This document shows, piece after piece, positions 43,004-51,403 of a stretch of 64,000 nucleotides of DNA. Position numbers and translations under genes: made by a program. The stretch spans positions 1 through 64,000 of the forward strand of contig JBCCEF010000008.1 in NCBI GenBank assembly GCA_039030395.1, written 5' to 3'. Origin of the DNA: Acidobacteriota bacterium. Its GTDB lineage: Bacteria > Acidobacteriota > Thermoanaerobaculia > Multivoradales > JBCCEF01. Numbering within the stretch: the first letter of the stretch is position 1; each line of letters starts with the position of its first letter. The notes under the pieces are model-generated. The model made no database searches, was not told the origin of the DNA, and saw nothing but the letters and a program-made list of their open reading frames with translations.

Positions 43004-43342
43004 TCACTTCGGTGGCAGAGTCGTTACAAACCGTTCGCACCGGCGCACCCAGTTCGCCAGGTCTTCATCGGCGGCGTAGCCTTCGGGTTCGACGTACAGG
43101 TATCCCCTGAGGGGCCGACCGGTGAAGTCCATCTGGCGGGCGTGGGGTTCGGCAAGGAAGTCTTCGTAGCGCTCGGGGCCGACCCGCACCATCAGGGTAT
43201 CGGCGTTGACGCCGACGCACATGTGGCCGCCGACGATGAAGGCCAGGCCGCCGAACATCTTCTTTTCGACCACCGGTGCGGGAGGGTCCTGGGCGCGAAA
43301 GTGATCGCGGACGCGCTCGGCGAGTCCTTCGTCGTAGGCCAT
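43004..43342 (-). CDS. TfoX N-terminal-domain protein
   Basis: The 112-residue product matches the TfoX_N fold: MAYDEGLAERVRDHF, then KKMFGGLAFIVGGHMCVGVNADTLMVRVGPERYEDFL and GRPLRGYLYVEPEGY. Stand-alone TfoX_N proteins are widespread and of unclear function; full TfoX regulates competence, but the C-terminal domain is absent here. It lies 15 bp after the PCP_red/zinc-ribbon gene in the same direction. Confidence 0.9.
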   Translation of the reverse strand: MAYDEGLAERVRDHFRAQDPPAPVVEKKMFGGLAFIVGGHMCVGVNADTLMVRVGPERYEDFLAEPHARQMDFTGRPLRGYLYVEPEGYAADEDLANWVRRCERFVTTLPPK

Positions 43343-43357
43343 ACTCAGTCCCTCCGA

Positions 43358-43786
43358 CTACATCCCAAATCGATCCCTCGCTTCGTCCAGGATCTTCTCG
43401 TCCACCAGGCGATGGCCGTTGGACTTGGCGTATTGCTCGATGCCCTGGCGGGCCATGGGGCGAACGAATTCGGGGATGTTCTCCAGCCTTTCGAGGGCGG
43501 CGGTGGTCCAGCCGACGCCTTCGTCCGCCGTCGGCATGTCGCCGATCATGCCGGAGAAAGGACACTTTGAGGCACCCTCCGCGTCACCCGCGGAGGCGCC
43601 CGACCCGGAGCCGATCTTGATGCCCAGGGACTGTACCATCTCCGTTTCCATCGGGTTGGTGAGCATCGCCATACGGTGGGTGCAGGTGGGACACTCGTAG
43701 ACCGCGGTCAGGGAGCCGCGCTCGTCCGGCGGCGCCGCGTTGTCCAGCTTCATGGGCTCATCGCAGGTAATACACAAGAATTTCAT
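43358..43786 (-). CDS. Small zinc-ribbon protein with PCP_red domain
   Basis: The 142-residue product has an N-terminal zinc ribbon from CITCDEPM and CPTCTHRM (residues 5-38). A short linker with KCPFSG leads to a C-terminal PCP_red-like unit (VGWTTAALERLENIPEFVRPMARQGIEQYAKSNGHRLVDEKILDEA). The PCP_red domain is otherwise known from the C-terminus of light-independent protochlorophyllide reductase subunit B; its role here is unknown. Similar units end the radical SAM protein at 21516 and recur in the UspA fusion at 45731. Confidence 0.75.
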   Translation of the reverse strand: MKFLCITCDEPMKLDNAAPPDERGSLTAVYECPTCTHRMAMLTNPMETEMVQSLGIKIGSGSGASAGDAEGASKCPFSGMIGDMPTADEGVGWTTAALERLENIPEFVRPMARQGIEQYAKSNGHRLVDEKILDEARDRFGM

Positions 43787-43807
43787 CGTTCAGGTCTCCA
43801 GGGACTG

Positions 43808-44695
43808 CTAGGTTGGGGACGGCGGGGTTTGCGCGGCGGGAAGCGGCGATGCGAGCAGGCGGTCGACAACTCCTGCGAGGGCCGCGGCGGAAGGCGGCAG
43901 GGCCGCCGCCTCGGGCCAGCCGCGGTCGCAGATCGACGCCAGTTCGGGATCGAAGGGCACGCGCCCGAGGAGCGGCGCATCGAGGATTTCGTCACCCTCC
44001 GGGAAAAGCGGCCGCACACCGTCGCACTCGCGGCAGTAGTAGCCGGCCATGTTGAGGACGTAGCCCGTCAGCGGCGAGTCCGTCTCTTCCAACGCGGCGA
44101 CGGAACGCGACACCACGCCGCGCGCCAGATCCGAAGGGATGGTCACCAGCACGAAGGCTGCCCGGGGACCGAGAAAATCGGCGAAGTGGACGGTGCGCTC
44201 CGCTCCCGGCGGCAGGTCGAGGAGCAGGAAATCCAAAGTTCCCCAGTCCACCGCGGCGAGGAGCTGGCCGAAGACCGAGAACTCGCGGGTAGCGCGCCAC
44301 ACGTAGCTGTGGCCGGCGGCGCCATGTTCCGGATCGAACGGTTTGTCGCCGCCGAAGACACTGCCCATGGAGAGGACTCCGAGGCCATCGGATCGGCGCG
44401 GCAGGATCAAGCCGTTCGCGCCGGGCACCCAGGGAGTTTCTTCCAATCCGGCCATGCGGGCCTGGCAGGGGCCGTTGAAGTCGGCGTCGAAGAGGGCGAC
44501 GGAGTGGCCCCGCCGGCGGAGCACCTGCGCCAAGGCCATGGTCAAAGTGCTCTTGCCGACGCCGCCCTTGCCGGAGCCGACGGCCACCAAATGGCGCACT
44601 CCGGCTAGAGATTCTTCCAGCTCGGCTCGCTGGGCAGTGACCTGGCCGACGATGTCGGATCCGCCGTCGCCTTCGATGTCGAAGTAGCTCTTCAT
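43808..44695 (-). CDS. Mrp/NBP35-like P-loop ATPase
   Basis: The 295-residue product has the deviant Walker A GSGKGGVGKSTLTMALA near residue 45, DADFNGPCQARMAG, GLGVLSMGS and LLLDLPPGAERTVHF (Walker B-like), the layout of ParA/MinD-type Mrp proteins that carry Fe-S clusters. NMAGYYCRECDGVRPLF holds a CxxC that could bind such a cluster. ATG 44695 overlaps the GNAT stop as ATGA; the long frame upstream runs over that gene and is rejected. A role in Fe-S or metal-cofactor maturation fits the nearby Fe-S and haem enzymes by context. Confidence 0.85.
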   Translation of the reverse strand: MKSYFDIEGDGGSDIVGQVTAQRAELEESLAGVRHLVAVGSGKGGVGKSTLTMALAQVLRRRGHSVALFDADFNGPCQARMAGLEETPWVPGANGLILPRRSDGLGVLSMGSVFGGDKPFDPEHGAAGHSYVWRATREFSVFGQLLAAVDWGTLDFLLLDLPPGAERTVHFADFLGPRAAFVLVTIPSDLARGVVSRSVAALEETDSPLTGYVLNMAGYYCRECDGVRPLFPEGDEILDAPLLGRVPFDPELASICDRGWPEAAALPPSAAALAGVVDRLLASPLPAAQTPPSPT

Positions 44696-45546
44696 AGAGG
44701 TTTCGCCCGGGCAGCATACCGCGTGAAGCGAACGCCGGAGCGCAGCCCGCAGCCGGTGGGCCAGCCTCCCGGCAGTTCCTCCGGCGCCGTTCGCCACAGC
44801 ATCACCGGCGCGCCGGCTTCGGCGGCGAGGTGACCGAGGAGCGGACCGAGCCAGCGATCTCGAGCCGCGCCATCGGCAGCCCCCCAGGCCAGCACGCGGG
44901 TCGCGCCGGCTGGCCCCTCGCGGTCGTGGAGCACCCAGGCTTCGATGCGTGCCGGCGAAGCGACGGCGACGCCGGACAGGCGCTCGGTGCTCTGGCGCAG
45001 GGTCAGCTCGGAGCGGTCCCAAGGAGCGTCCGGGGAGAAGGAGAGCAGGTCGTTTGCCGCGAGGTCTTCCACCGAAACGGGGATCACCAGCTCTGCCGGC
45101 AGGGTGCGCGTGTTCTCCGGCGGCAGAACGAGGTCCTGGAATGTCGTTTCGGCGGAGTAACCGGAGGCTTCGAAGACCGCCTCGCGTCCCGCCGGCACTT
45201 CGGCCACCAACCGCTCGGGGCCAAGGACGGCGAGTTTCTGGCTCAAAGAGGTCAGCAGATGTTTGGCGTGGCCTTGGCCGCGTTCCTCTTCGCGCACTCC
45301 CAGCCGCAACACCGCCACGGCATCGGCCCGCTTGGTGGCGGTGAGGACGGCGACGGGGGTTTCGCCGGCCAGAGCGACGAGGGAGTTGCTGGGCCAGAGA
45401 TCCAATTCCTTCATCTCCTGGCGAAACCGCTCGGCGGTCATCGGCGGGCCGGCGATCTCCGGCGGGATGTAGGGGTCGTAGCAGGTGCGGACCGCCTCCA
45501 CCAGCAGCGGCAGATTGTCCGGACGGCAGAAGCGGTAGGCGGGCAT
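44692..45546 (-). CDS. GNAT-family N-acetyltransferase
   Basis: The 284-residue product has the acetyl-CoA-binding motif A in LRLGVREEERGQGHAKHLLTSL (R-x-x-G-x-G/A pattern) at about residues 80-100. It starts MPAYRFCRPDNLPLLVEAVRTCYD. The second half (from ~155) looks like a degenerate GNAT fold without motif A, so this may be a tandem-GNAT protein. The acceptor is unknown. It is translationally coupled to the Mrp-like ATPase downstream. Confidence 0.82.
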   Translation of the reverse strand: MPAYRFCRPDNLPLLVEAVRTCYDPYIPPEIAGPPMTAERFRQEMKELDLWPSNSLVALAGETPVAVLTATKRADAVAVLRLGVREEERGQGHAKHLLTSLSQKLAVLGPERLVAEVPAGREAVFEASGYSAETTFQDLVLPPENTRTLPAELVIPVSVEDLAANDLLSFSPDAPWDRSELTLRQSTERLSGVAVASPARIEAWVLHDREGPAGATRVLAWGAADGAARDRWLGPLLGHLAAEAGAPVMLWRTAPEELPGGWPTGCGLRSGVRFTRYAARAKPL

Positions 45547-45591
45547 TCCGAGTCACTAGTGTCCTGCGACTGAACCCACAGAGCGCGGCGC

Positions 45592-45668
45592 CGGCTATGC
45601 CGCCGTGGCCGGGGTGACCCCGAGGTCTCTTCTCGGGTGAGGGGGCGCCGGCGAGGCGCGGCCCCCTC
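45592..45668. repeat. Three-hairpin intergenic element, copy B
   Basis: A short hairpin 1 (CGGC-tat-GCCG) runs into GCCGCC. The linker GTGGCCGGGGTGA is at 45605-45617. Hairpin 2 is CCCGAG/CTCGGG (45619-45637), and hairpin 3 is closed by GAGGGGGC/GCCCCCTC (45639-45668). AAAAAAA follows. The linker and hairpin 3 match copies A and C, while hairpin 2 is different in sequence and shorter. It lies between the UspA and GNAT genes, both on the minus strand. Confidence 0.65.
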
Positions 45669-45730
45669 GCAAAAAAATGCCGGTCAGGGAGCTGAAACCA
45701 TGGACGCAGCCCTATTCAGCCCCCGGCTAG

Positions 45731-47905
45731 CTAGGAGTCGTCGGTCGGCGGCTGAAGTTCCACCCGGCGCTTTTCGAGGTTGGACATCACGCCCACCTCG
45801 TTCAAGGAAACCGGCGTGCCGACCTTGCGGGACACCGTCCTGGAGGCGGCCGGCTTTGGCGCCGGTTCAGTCTTCGCCTTGCCGGCCTGCAGAGCGGCCA
45901 TCGGGCAACCGCCGCCCTTGGCGGCCAGATCGCCCGGCGCCGCGTCCGCCGGCGGCGGCGCCGCCGCAACCCCTTCGGCCTCCTGTTCGGCAATCATCTC
46001 GGCCATCAACTGTAGGCCGTGCTCGATGCCCTCTTCGACCAGCTCTAGGGTGATCTCTTCGGCACCCTGCTCGGCGGCGAATTCCTCGACCCGCGTCTGG
46101 GTCTTGTCCCGCATGTAGCCGACGGGCACCCGGAAGATGCGTTCGATGGCGGCGGAGTTCCAATCGAGGCGCGACAGCAGCGGGTTGTTCTTGCCGTCGC
46201 GGGCGAGGATCTTGAGCTCCGGCCCGTCTTCCTCGACCGCCGGTTGCTGAACTTCCGGAGCCTTCACCTCTTGTTCCGGCGCCGTTCCGGCGGCCGGGGT
46301 GGCGGCGGGCTTGTAGAGCACGCCGGTCTCTTCCTCGATGAAGTGCTGGGCGAGATCGAGGGTGATGGGGTCGACCCGTCGGCCGTGGGCGGCCTTTTCG
46401 ATGCGCGCCTTGGCGCGGCGCCGCTGGTAGCGATCGTCGATCGCCCGCAAGGCCTTCTTGGCCTCCTGGGTCCAGCGCAGCTTGCGGCCGTCGTAGGTGG
46501 TCTCTTCCTCGACTCCGCCCTCCATCTTGGCGATCTCCTCGACCATCTCCGGAGTGATCACCTCGAAGTCCTGGGCGCCGCAGACGGTGCAGCGCACCGG
46601 ATCCGGCACCCGGGCGGCGAGGCCGCAATGCTTGCAGAGGGAGACCGCCTCGCGCTGCGCCTTCTCGAAGGCCAGGGCCTCGGCCAGCTTCTCGGTGGCC
46701 TGCTGAGAGCTCTTCGGCATGAAGCGGTCCATCGCCTCGGTCACCAGATCGCTCGACACCACGCTGTGGCCCTGCTCGATGGCGAGGCGCAGGATGGCGG
46801 TGCGGGCGATGCCCTTGACCATGTCCGGCACGCGGGTCATGCGCTCTTCGGCTTCCGGCGTCCAGTGGATGGACTCCTCGGCCTTGAGATCGAGCTCCGG
46901 CACCTCGCGCCGATTGGTCAGCAGGAGATCACAGGGCGCCAGGCGCAGCAGGTTTTCGGTATTGCTGCCGAGGCCCTCTTCATCCTCGCCGGCGTGGACG
47001 CCGACGCGACCGATGATCATCACCCAGGGCTTGGTTTTGCGGGTGTGATCGAGGAGCTTCTGGAAGGCCTTGCCGTCGAGCAGGGTCTTGGTGACGTCCA
47101 GCCCGTGCTTCCGTGCGATGGCCGCCGCCACGTTGATGTGCGACTGGTAAATCTCCGCCAAGCCGGTGTCGATGATCTCCTCGTGAAGCTGGTTCTGCTC
47201 CTCGAAGCGGAAGATCTTGGCGGCCTTTTCGGTGAGCACCTCGACGATGCCCTTGAACACCGCGTAGTGGAGGTACGGATCGTAAACTCCCACCACTTCG
47301 AGCTTCTTGCCGCAGCTCTTGGCGAGTTCGATGCCGGTCATCAACGCGCCGAAGGACTCGGGACTGCCGTCGACCCCGACCATGATGGTGTCGCGCTCTT
47401 CTTCGCCGGCCTCGGGCACGTGCTTGGTGACCCAGGTGTCGCGCTCAATCTCGCGGCTCACCCGGCCGCAAACGGCGCCCACCTGGCTGTCCTTGGTACG
47501 GCCGATGCCGACCACCCCGAGCACCACCAGGTCGTAGTCCGACTGGGCGATGTCGTTGATGATCTCGGCGGAGTGCTTGCCGTCCATCATCTTGCGCTCG
47601 CAGGTCAGGCCGGCCTGCTGGCAGAGCTGGTCCATGGTGTTCAGGTAGCAGTCGGAGATCAGCTCCAGGCCCATCGAGATCAGGCTGTCGTGGATCTTCC
47701 GCTGGCGGGCGAGTTCGCTCTCCACCAGGTACTCCTCCGGCAGCGTGAACTCCATCTGCTTAAAGCGGTAGTCGTGCATTCGGGCGGCGTAGACGTGGCA
47801 GCCGGTCATCGCCGAGCCGTAGGTCTTGCCGATGGCGATGGCGGTGTCCATCGCGCGATTCGAATGGGCCGAGTTGTCGACCGGAACGTAAATGCTTTGG
47901 TACAT
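45731..47905 (-). CDS. Tandem UspA - zinc ribbon - PCP_red repeat protein
   Basis: The 724-residue product has two universal stress domains (~residues 1-165, YQSIYVPVDNSAHSNRAM... VVLGVVGIG; and ~170-335, TIMVGVDGSPESFGALM... MIIGRVGVHAG). A rubredoxin-like zinc ribbon at ~415 (CKHCGLAARVPDPVRCTVCG) is flanked by three PCP_red-like units: IHWTPEAEERMTRVPDMV, LRWTQEAKKALRAIDDRY and LDWNSAAIERIFRVPVGYM. An Ala/Pro-rich tail follows. A GGAG site precedes the ATG. A nucleotide-sensing UspA joined to zinc-ribbon/PCP_red modules suggests a soluble regulator or maturation factor for the adjacent respiratory operon, which is inference. Confidence 0.82.
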   Translation of the reverse strand: MYQSIYVPVDNSAHSNRAMDTAIAIGKTYGSAMTGCHVYAARMHDYRFKQMEFTLPEEYLVESELARQRKIHDSLISMGLELISDCYLNTMDQLCQQAGLTCERKMMDGKHSAEIINDIAQSDYDLVVLGVVGIGRTKDSQVGAVCGRVSREIERDTWVTKHVPEAGEEERDTIMVGVDGSPESFGALMTGIELAKSCGKKLEVVGVYDPYLHYAVFKGIVEVLTEKAAKIFRFEEQNQLHEEIIDTGLAEIYQSHINVAAAIARKHGLDVTKTLLDGKAFQKLLDHTRKTKPWVMIIGRVGVHAGEDEEGLGSNTENLLRLAPCDLLLTNRREVPELDLKAEESIHWTPEAEERMTRVPDMVKGIARTAILRLAIEQGHSVVSSDLVTEAMDRFMPKSSQQATEKLAEALAFEKAQREAVSLCKHCGLAARVPDPVRCTVCGAQDFEVITPEMVEEIAKMEGGVEEETTYDGRKLRWTQEAKKALRAIDDRYQRRRAKARIEKAAHGRRVDPITLDLAQHFIEEETGVLYKPAATPAAGTAPEQEVKAPEVQQPAVEEDGPELKILARDGKNNPLLSRLDWNSAAIERIFRVPVGYMRDKTQTRVEEFAAEQGAEEITLELVEEGIEHGLQLMAEMIAEQEAEGVAAAPPPADAAPGDLAAKGGGCPMAALQAGKAKTEPAPKPAASRTVSRKVGTPVSLNEVGVMSNLEKRRVELQPPTDDS

Positions 47906-47965
47906 CGTCGATCTCCTAGTCTGCGAACGGCCATGCCGCCGCCCGCCCTTACCCGTTGCGATGGT

Positions 47966-49825
47966 CTACGCTGGCTCGCCGCTTTCCTTCTTTCGCGCCC
48001 GGCGGCGAACCCAGCCGATCAGCAGCAATTCCAGCCCCAGCACCCCGAGTCCCGCCCTCGCCATCGGTCCGATGGGGGAAGGCCGCTCCAGGGGTTCCAG
48101 GTACACGTGATTCCACACCGTCAGGGCGCGCTTGTTGCCGCGCTCGCGATTGAAGCCGTCCCATACGGAGAAGGCGATCGGCACGAACACCTCTTCGTCG
48201 AAGGAGACGGTGCCGCGCCCCTGCCGGCTGCGCTTGAAGATGACTGACCAACGGCCATTCTCGTAGGAAGCGGCGACTTCCGGATCGGCCCCTTCGCCGG
48301 GAGCGATGGCCGCCGTTCCGCGAGCGACGTAGGTGGTCGCCTCGTCGCCCTTGCCCATGTCCGCGAACCACAGCTCGACGGGATTCTGGGCATCGCCGAA
48401 CAGGATGTACGGCCGCGCGATGCCGGTGGGCAGAGTGAGCGGGAGCTGGATGGCCACGGCATCCGAGAACTCGGTGTCCGGGCCGGTCGGGCCGGCATCG
48501 GCCGCTGCGTCGTCGCCACCGCCCCAGAAATCATCGTCGGCGCCGCCGTCGTCTTCGGCCTCACCCCAGAAGTCGTCGCCGCTGTCGTCACCGGCATCGT
48601 CGGCTACCGCGGCGTCGCCCCAGAAACCGCCGCCCTCGTCGACTGCGGCGCCGTCGTCTTCTTCGACCGCGGCGTCGCCCCAGAAGTCGCCCTCGTCGTC
48701 TTCTTCGACGGCCTCATCGCCCCAGAAACTACCTTCGTCGTCTTCTTCGACGGCCTCATCGCCCCAGAAACCGCCGTCCTCTTCGCCTCCGGCCGGAGCG
48801 CCCTCGCCGGCATCGGCGTGCCCTTCTTCCCACCGCCGCACGGCCAGGTCCGGGCCATTGGTGCCGGAGGTTTCTGCCCGCATGTCGTCCCACTCGACGA
48901 GGAAGGCGATGTCCTCGCGGTCGAACACCGCCCGCACCTTCACCGCCAGCGCCGAGGGATAGAAGTCGCGGCCCGGCTGGATGATCTGGCCGACGGTGGG
49001 CAACATCGCCTCCGGCGCATTGGCGAACACTTCGCGCCCCAGGGCGAGATCGATCTCGTTCTCCGCCCCGACAGCGCGGATGACGTTGGTGTAGGGCGGC
49101 TCTTCCCGGTCTTGGTTGTGGGAGGTGATGAAGGTGGCGATGGCCCACATCTGCTCGTCCGTCAGAGCACCGTTGAAGCTCGCCATGGGCGTGCCGTTGA
49201 AGCCGGTGTTCAAGGTGCGGTAGATGTCCTCCCGGGTGCCGCCGCCGCGAAAGGTCCAGGGCATGGTGAGGTTGGCCGGCCGCAGGTGGACGCCCCAGTC
49301 GTCGGTCTGGGTGGGTGCCGAGGAGCCGTCGCCACGCCCGTCGAGGCCGTGGCAACGGGCGCAACCGGTCTCCGGCGCCTGGTACAGTTCGCGGCCCTCC
49401 GCCGCCAGCTCTTCCGAGTAGGGCGGCGGCGAGGGAATGGCGATGGGATCGGCGAAGGCCTCCGGATCCTCGAAATCGTCGGAGAAGCTCTTGATGTATT
49501 CGACCACCGCGTCGAGTTCTGCCTCGGTCAAGTTCTCGAAGGCCGGCATGGTGCTGTAGGGCAGGCCCTTGCGAATCGCCCGTTCGAGGTCGGCGTCCGT
49601 CGGCAGGAAGCCGTTCGGGGTGGTGCGGATCTTGTACTTGCCGGCGGTGAAGTCGCGCGGCTCCGGGCGCATGCGCTTGGCCGCCACCCCCTGACCGTCG
49701 CCCTCGCGACCGTGGCAGTGGCTACAATACTTCTCGTACACCACCTCGCCGGTGGAGGGCGCGTCCTGGCCCACGGCCGCCAACGGCAGCAGCAGCGCAA
49801 GGAGCGCGACGAGGACCCTAATCAT
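47966..49825 (-). CDS. Dihaem cytochrome c with ethylbenzene-dehydrogenase-like haem domain
   Basis: The 619-residue exported protein has a signal peptide and two cytochrome c domains (CSHCH ~residue 35; CARCH ~155). An EB_dh-type haem-b-binding region starts at ~255 (EIDLALGREVFANAPEAMLPTVGQII). It is interrupted by an acidic low-complexity insert with six FWG units (~345-440), then resumes (AVAIQLPLTLPTGIARPYILFGD... VWNHVYLEP). A C-terminal membrane helix and basic anchor end the protein (GLGVLGLELLLIGWVRRRARKK). ATG 49825 overlaps the upstream cytochrome gene by 8 bp. It probably carries electrons in the CydA/Act cluster. Confidence 0.85.
   Translation of the reverse strand: MIRVLVALLALLLPLAAVGQDAPSTGEVVYEKYCSHCHGREGDGQGVAAKRMRPEPRDFTAGKYKIRTTPNGFLPTDADLERAIRKGLPYSTMPAFENLTEAELDAVVEYIKSFSDDFEDPEAFADPIAIPSPPPYSEELAAEGRELYQAPETGCARCHGLDGRGDGSSAPTQTDDWGVHLRPANLTMPWTFRGGGTREDIYRTLNTGFNGTPMASFNGALTDEQMWAIATFITSHNQDREEPPYTNVIRAVGAENEIDLALGREVFANAPEAMLPTVGQIIQPGRDFYPSALAVKVRAVFDREDIAFLVEWDDMRAETSGTNGPDLAVRRWEEGHADAGEGAPAGGEEDGGFWGDEAVEEDDEGSFWGDEAVEEDDEGDFWGDAAVEEDDGAAVDEGGGFWGDAAVADDAGDDSGDDFWGEAEDDGGADDDFWGGGDDAAADAGPTGPDTEFSDAVAIQLPLTLPTGIARPYILFGDAQNPVELWFADMGKGDEATTYVARGTAAIAPGEGADPEVAASYENGRWSVIFKRSRQGRGTVSFDEEVFVPIAFSVWDGFNRERGNKRALTVWNHVYLEPLERPSPIGPMARAGLGVLGLELLLIGWVRRRARKKESGEPA
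48519..48770 (-). repeat. Tandem coding repeat (FWG-acidic units)
   Basis: Six units each encode FWG plus an Asp/Glu-rich stretch. Three units (starting at 48678, 48720 and 48762 on the plus strand) are spaced exactly 42 bp and are almost identical; the other three are looser. This is expansion by slippage within the cytochrome/EB_dh gene, in frame throughout. Confidence 0.85.
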
Positions 49826-50639
49826 GGCCACCCACCTCGTGAATAGCCCGCGGCTGGTAGCCGGTGAAGTCGTAGAGGTAGGCGATCACGTCCCAAATCT
49901 CCTCCTCCGTCAGGAACTCTTCCCAGGCGGGCATCGCCGAATCCCACGGTCCGCCCTCTGCCGGCAAGCCGGGGCCGCCCTTGGCGATACGCCAGAAGAG
50001 GAACGACTCCTGGAGCTGGGCGATGGTGCCGGCGTCCTGGAAGTTGGTTGGGATGGGGTTCAGGCCGTGGGAGAAAACACCCTCCCCGGCCATCAGGTCA
50101 CCGTGGCAGTAGAAGCAGTTCTGGTAGTAGATCTTGCGGCCGTTCTCGAGATGCGCCGCGAAGGCCGCCGGGTCCGACTCCTGGAGCTTCCGGTAGGGAT
50201 TGTCCAGGGTGATCATGTCGTAGGCCTCGCCGTACACCTGGATCGAGTCCGGCGGCGCCGGGTGGACGGTGCGCGAGAACTGCGGGGCGACCGGCGGTCG
50301 GGTCATGTCGAGGTAAATGTTGGCCGCCACCGCCGCGGGAATGGCCAACGCCACCACCGCCAGCGGGATCAGGTACTTGCTCTCCACCAGGAAGGCGACG
50401 AGCGGCCGCCGCACCTCCTCCTGCCGGTCGCTGTCCGAGAAGACGTAGATCAAAAGCGACCCGACGATGATGCCGAGATAGATTTTGAACACCGAATCGG
50501 GAATCGGCGTGGCGAAACCGAACTTGAGAATCACCACCGAGGCCACCAACCAAGCGGCCAGCCAGGTGAGCATCTTCGGCTTCAAAAAGCGCAGCGCGAA
50601 GAGCGCCAGGACGACCGGGATCAGAACGAGAAGCTTCAT
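49818..50639 (-). CDS. Membrane-anchored monohaem cytochrome c
   Basis: The 273-residue product has about four N-terminal membrane helices (MKLLVLIPVVLALFALRF; MLTWLAAWLVASVVILKFG; FKIYLGIIVGSLLIYVF; YLIPLAVVALAIPAAVAANIYL). A periplasmic cytochrome c domain follows with NCFYCHGDL, and distal Met in SAMPAWEEFLT. The multi-helix anchor is longer than usual and may contact the CydA-like subunit. The start overlaps the preceding cytochrome stop by 4 nt, and its own stop overlaps the next gene. Confidence 0.87.
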   Translation of the reverse strand: MKLLVLIPVVLALFALRFLKPKMLTWLAAWLVASVVILKFGFATPIPDSVFKIYLGIIVGSLLIYVFSDSDRQEEVRRPLVAFLVESKYLIPLAVVALAIPAAVAANIYLDMTRPPVAPQFSRTVHPAPPDSIQVYGEAYDMITLDNPYRKLQESDPAAFAAHLENGRKIYYQNCFYCHGDLMAGEGVFSHGLNPIPTNFQDAGTIAQLQESFLFWRIAKGGPGLPAEGGPWDSAMPAWEEFLTEEEIWDVIAYLYDFTGYQPRAIHEVGGHD

Positions 50640-51403
50640 CCCTGATCCCTCTGCTCGACGAGAACGTCGGCCATCTCCTGAACATCCGCCAGGGTCACCC
50701 CGGAGAGCTCGTCCCGGGCCGGGCCGTGGTTGATGATGGCGTTGACGATCTGGCCGCGGTCCAGCCGGTCACCGATGCCGGTGAAGGTCGGTCCCTCGGC
50801 GGCGTCACCGTGGCAGCGGGCGCAGCCGTAGGAGGCGAGCACCGCTACGGAACCGTCGGCCGGCGCGGCAGCGCCCTGCGCATCGGCAACCTGCGCGTCA
50901 GCGGCCGGCGCGGCATCGGCGACCGCCTCACCGGAACCGCCGCTCCTGGGATCCATGTCCATGGTGATGGTCGGGGTACCACCCAGGCTCTGGAGATACG
51001 CGATCACCGTCTTGATCTCGTCGTCCGTGAGGCCGATGGGCGGCTTGTCGGCCACCGGCATGCCGGGGTTGAAGCCCGGCACCAGGTAAGCGTCCGGTTC
51101 GTAGAGGGACTGGGCGAAGTACTGCACGTCGTTCATCCCCGGTACCCGCGAGGCGGCGCGGGTGGCGATGCCGTCCAAATCCGGGAAGCGCGCCGAGCCG
51201 TTGTGGCAGGTGATGCAGATGCCCTTGCCGTTGAAAATTTCCTGGCCGATCTCCACCATTTCGGCGGTGGAGACGTCCGTCGCGATCTCCACCACCTCCG
51301 GCGGGTAGACTTCCTTCTGCGGCACCTTCTGGCCGACCCAGGTGTAGAACAGGGTGGCGGCGACGGCGAGCACCGCCAGGCGCAGCTCGACGGGAATCTT
51401 CAT
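50636..51403 (-). CDS. Dihaem cytochrome c, membrane-anchored
   Basis: The 255-residue product has an N-terminal helix (ELRLAVLAVAATLFYTWVG) and two cytochrome c domains: GICITCHNGS with Met in FNPGMPVADKPPIGLTDDE, and YGCARCHGDA near residue 205. An Ala/Asp-rich linker joins them. ATG 51403 overlaps the CydA-like stop (ATGA); the long upstream frame over the CydA-like gene is a shadow. It is the likely electron partner of the CydA-like protein. Confidence 0.88.
   Translation of the reverse strand: MKIPVELRLAVLAVAATLFYTWVGQKVPQKEVYPPEVVEIATDVSTAEMVEIGQEIFNGKGICITCHNGSARFPDLDGIATRAASRVPGMNDVQYFAQSLYEPDAYLVPGFNPGMPVADKPPIGLTDDEIKTVIAYLQSLGGTPTITMDMDPRSGGSGEAVADAAPAADAQVADAQGAAAPADGSVAVLASYGCARCHGDAAEGPTFTGIGDRLDRGQIVNAIINHGPARDELSGVTLADVQEMADVLVEQRDQG

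Noticed and set aside
46244-48247. 667-codon plus-strand frame opposite the UspA fusion
   Set aside because: It is antisense to UspA and PCP_red motifs; low-complexity Leu/Val/His content indicates a shadow.
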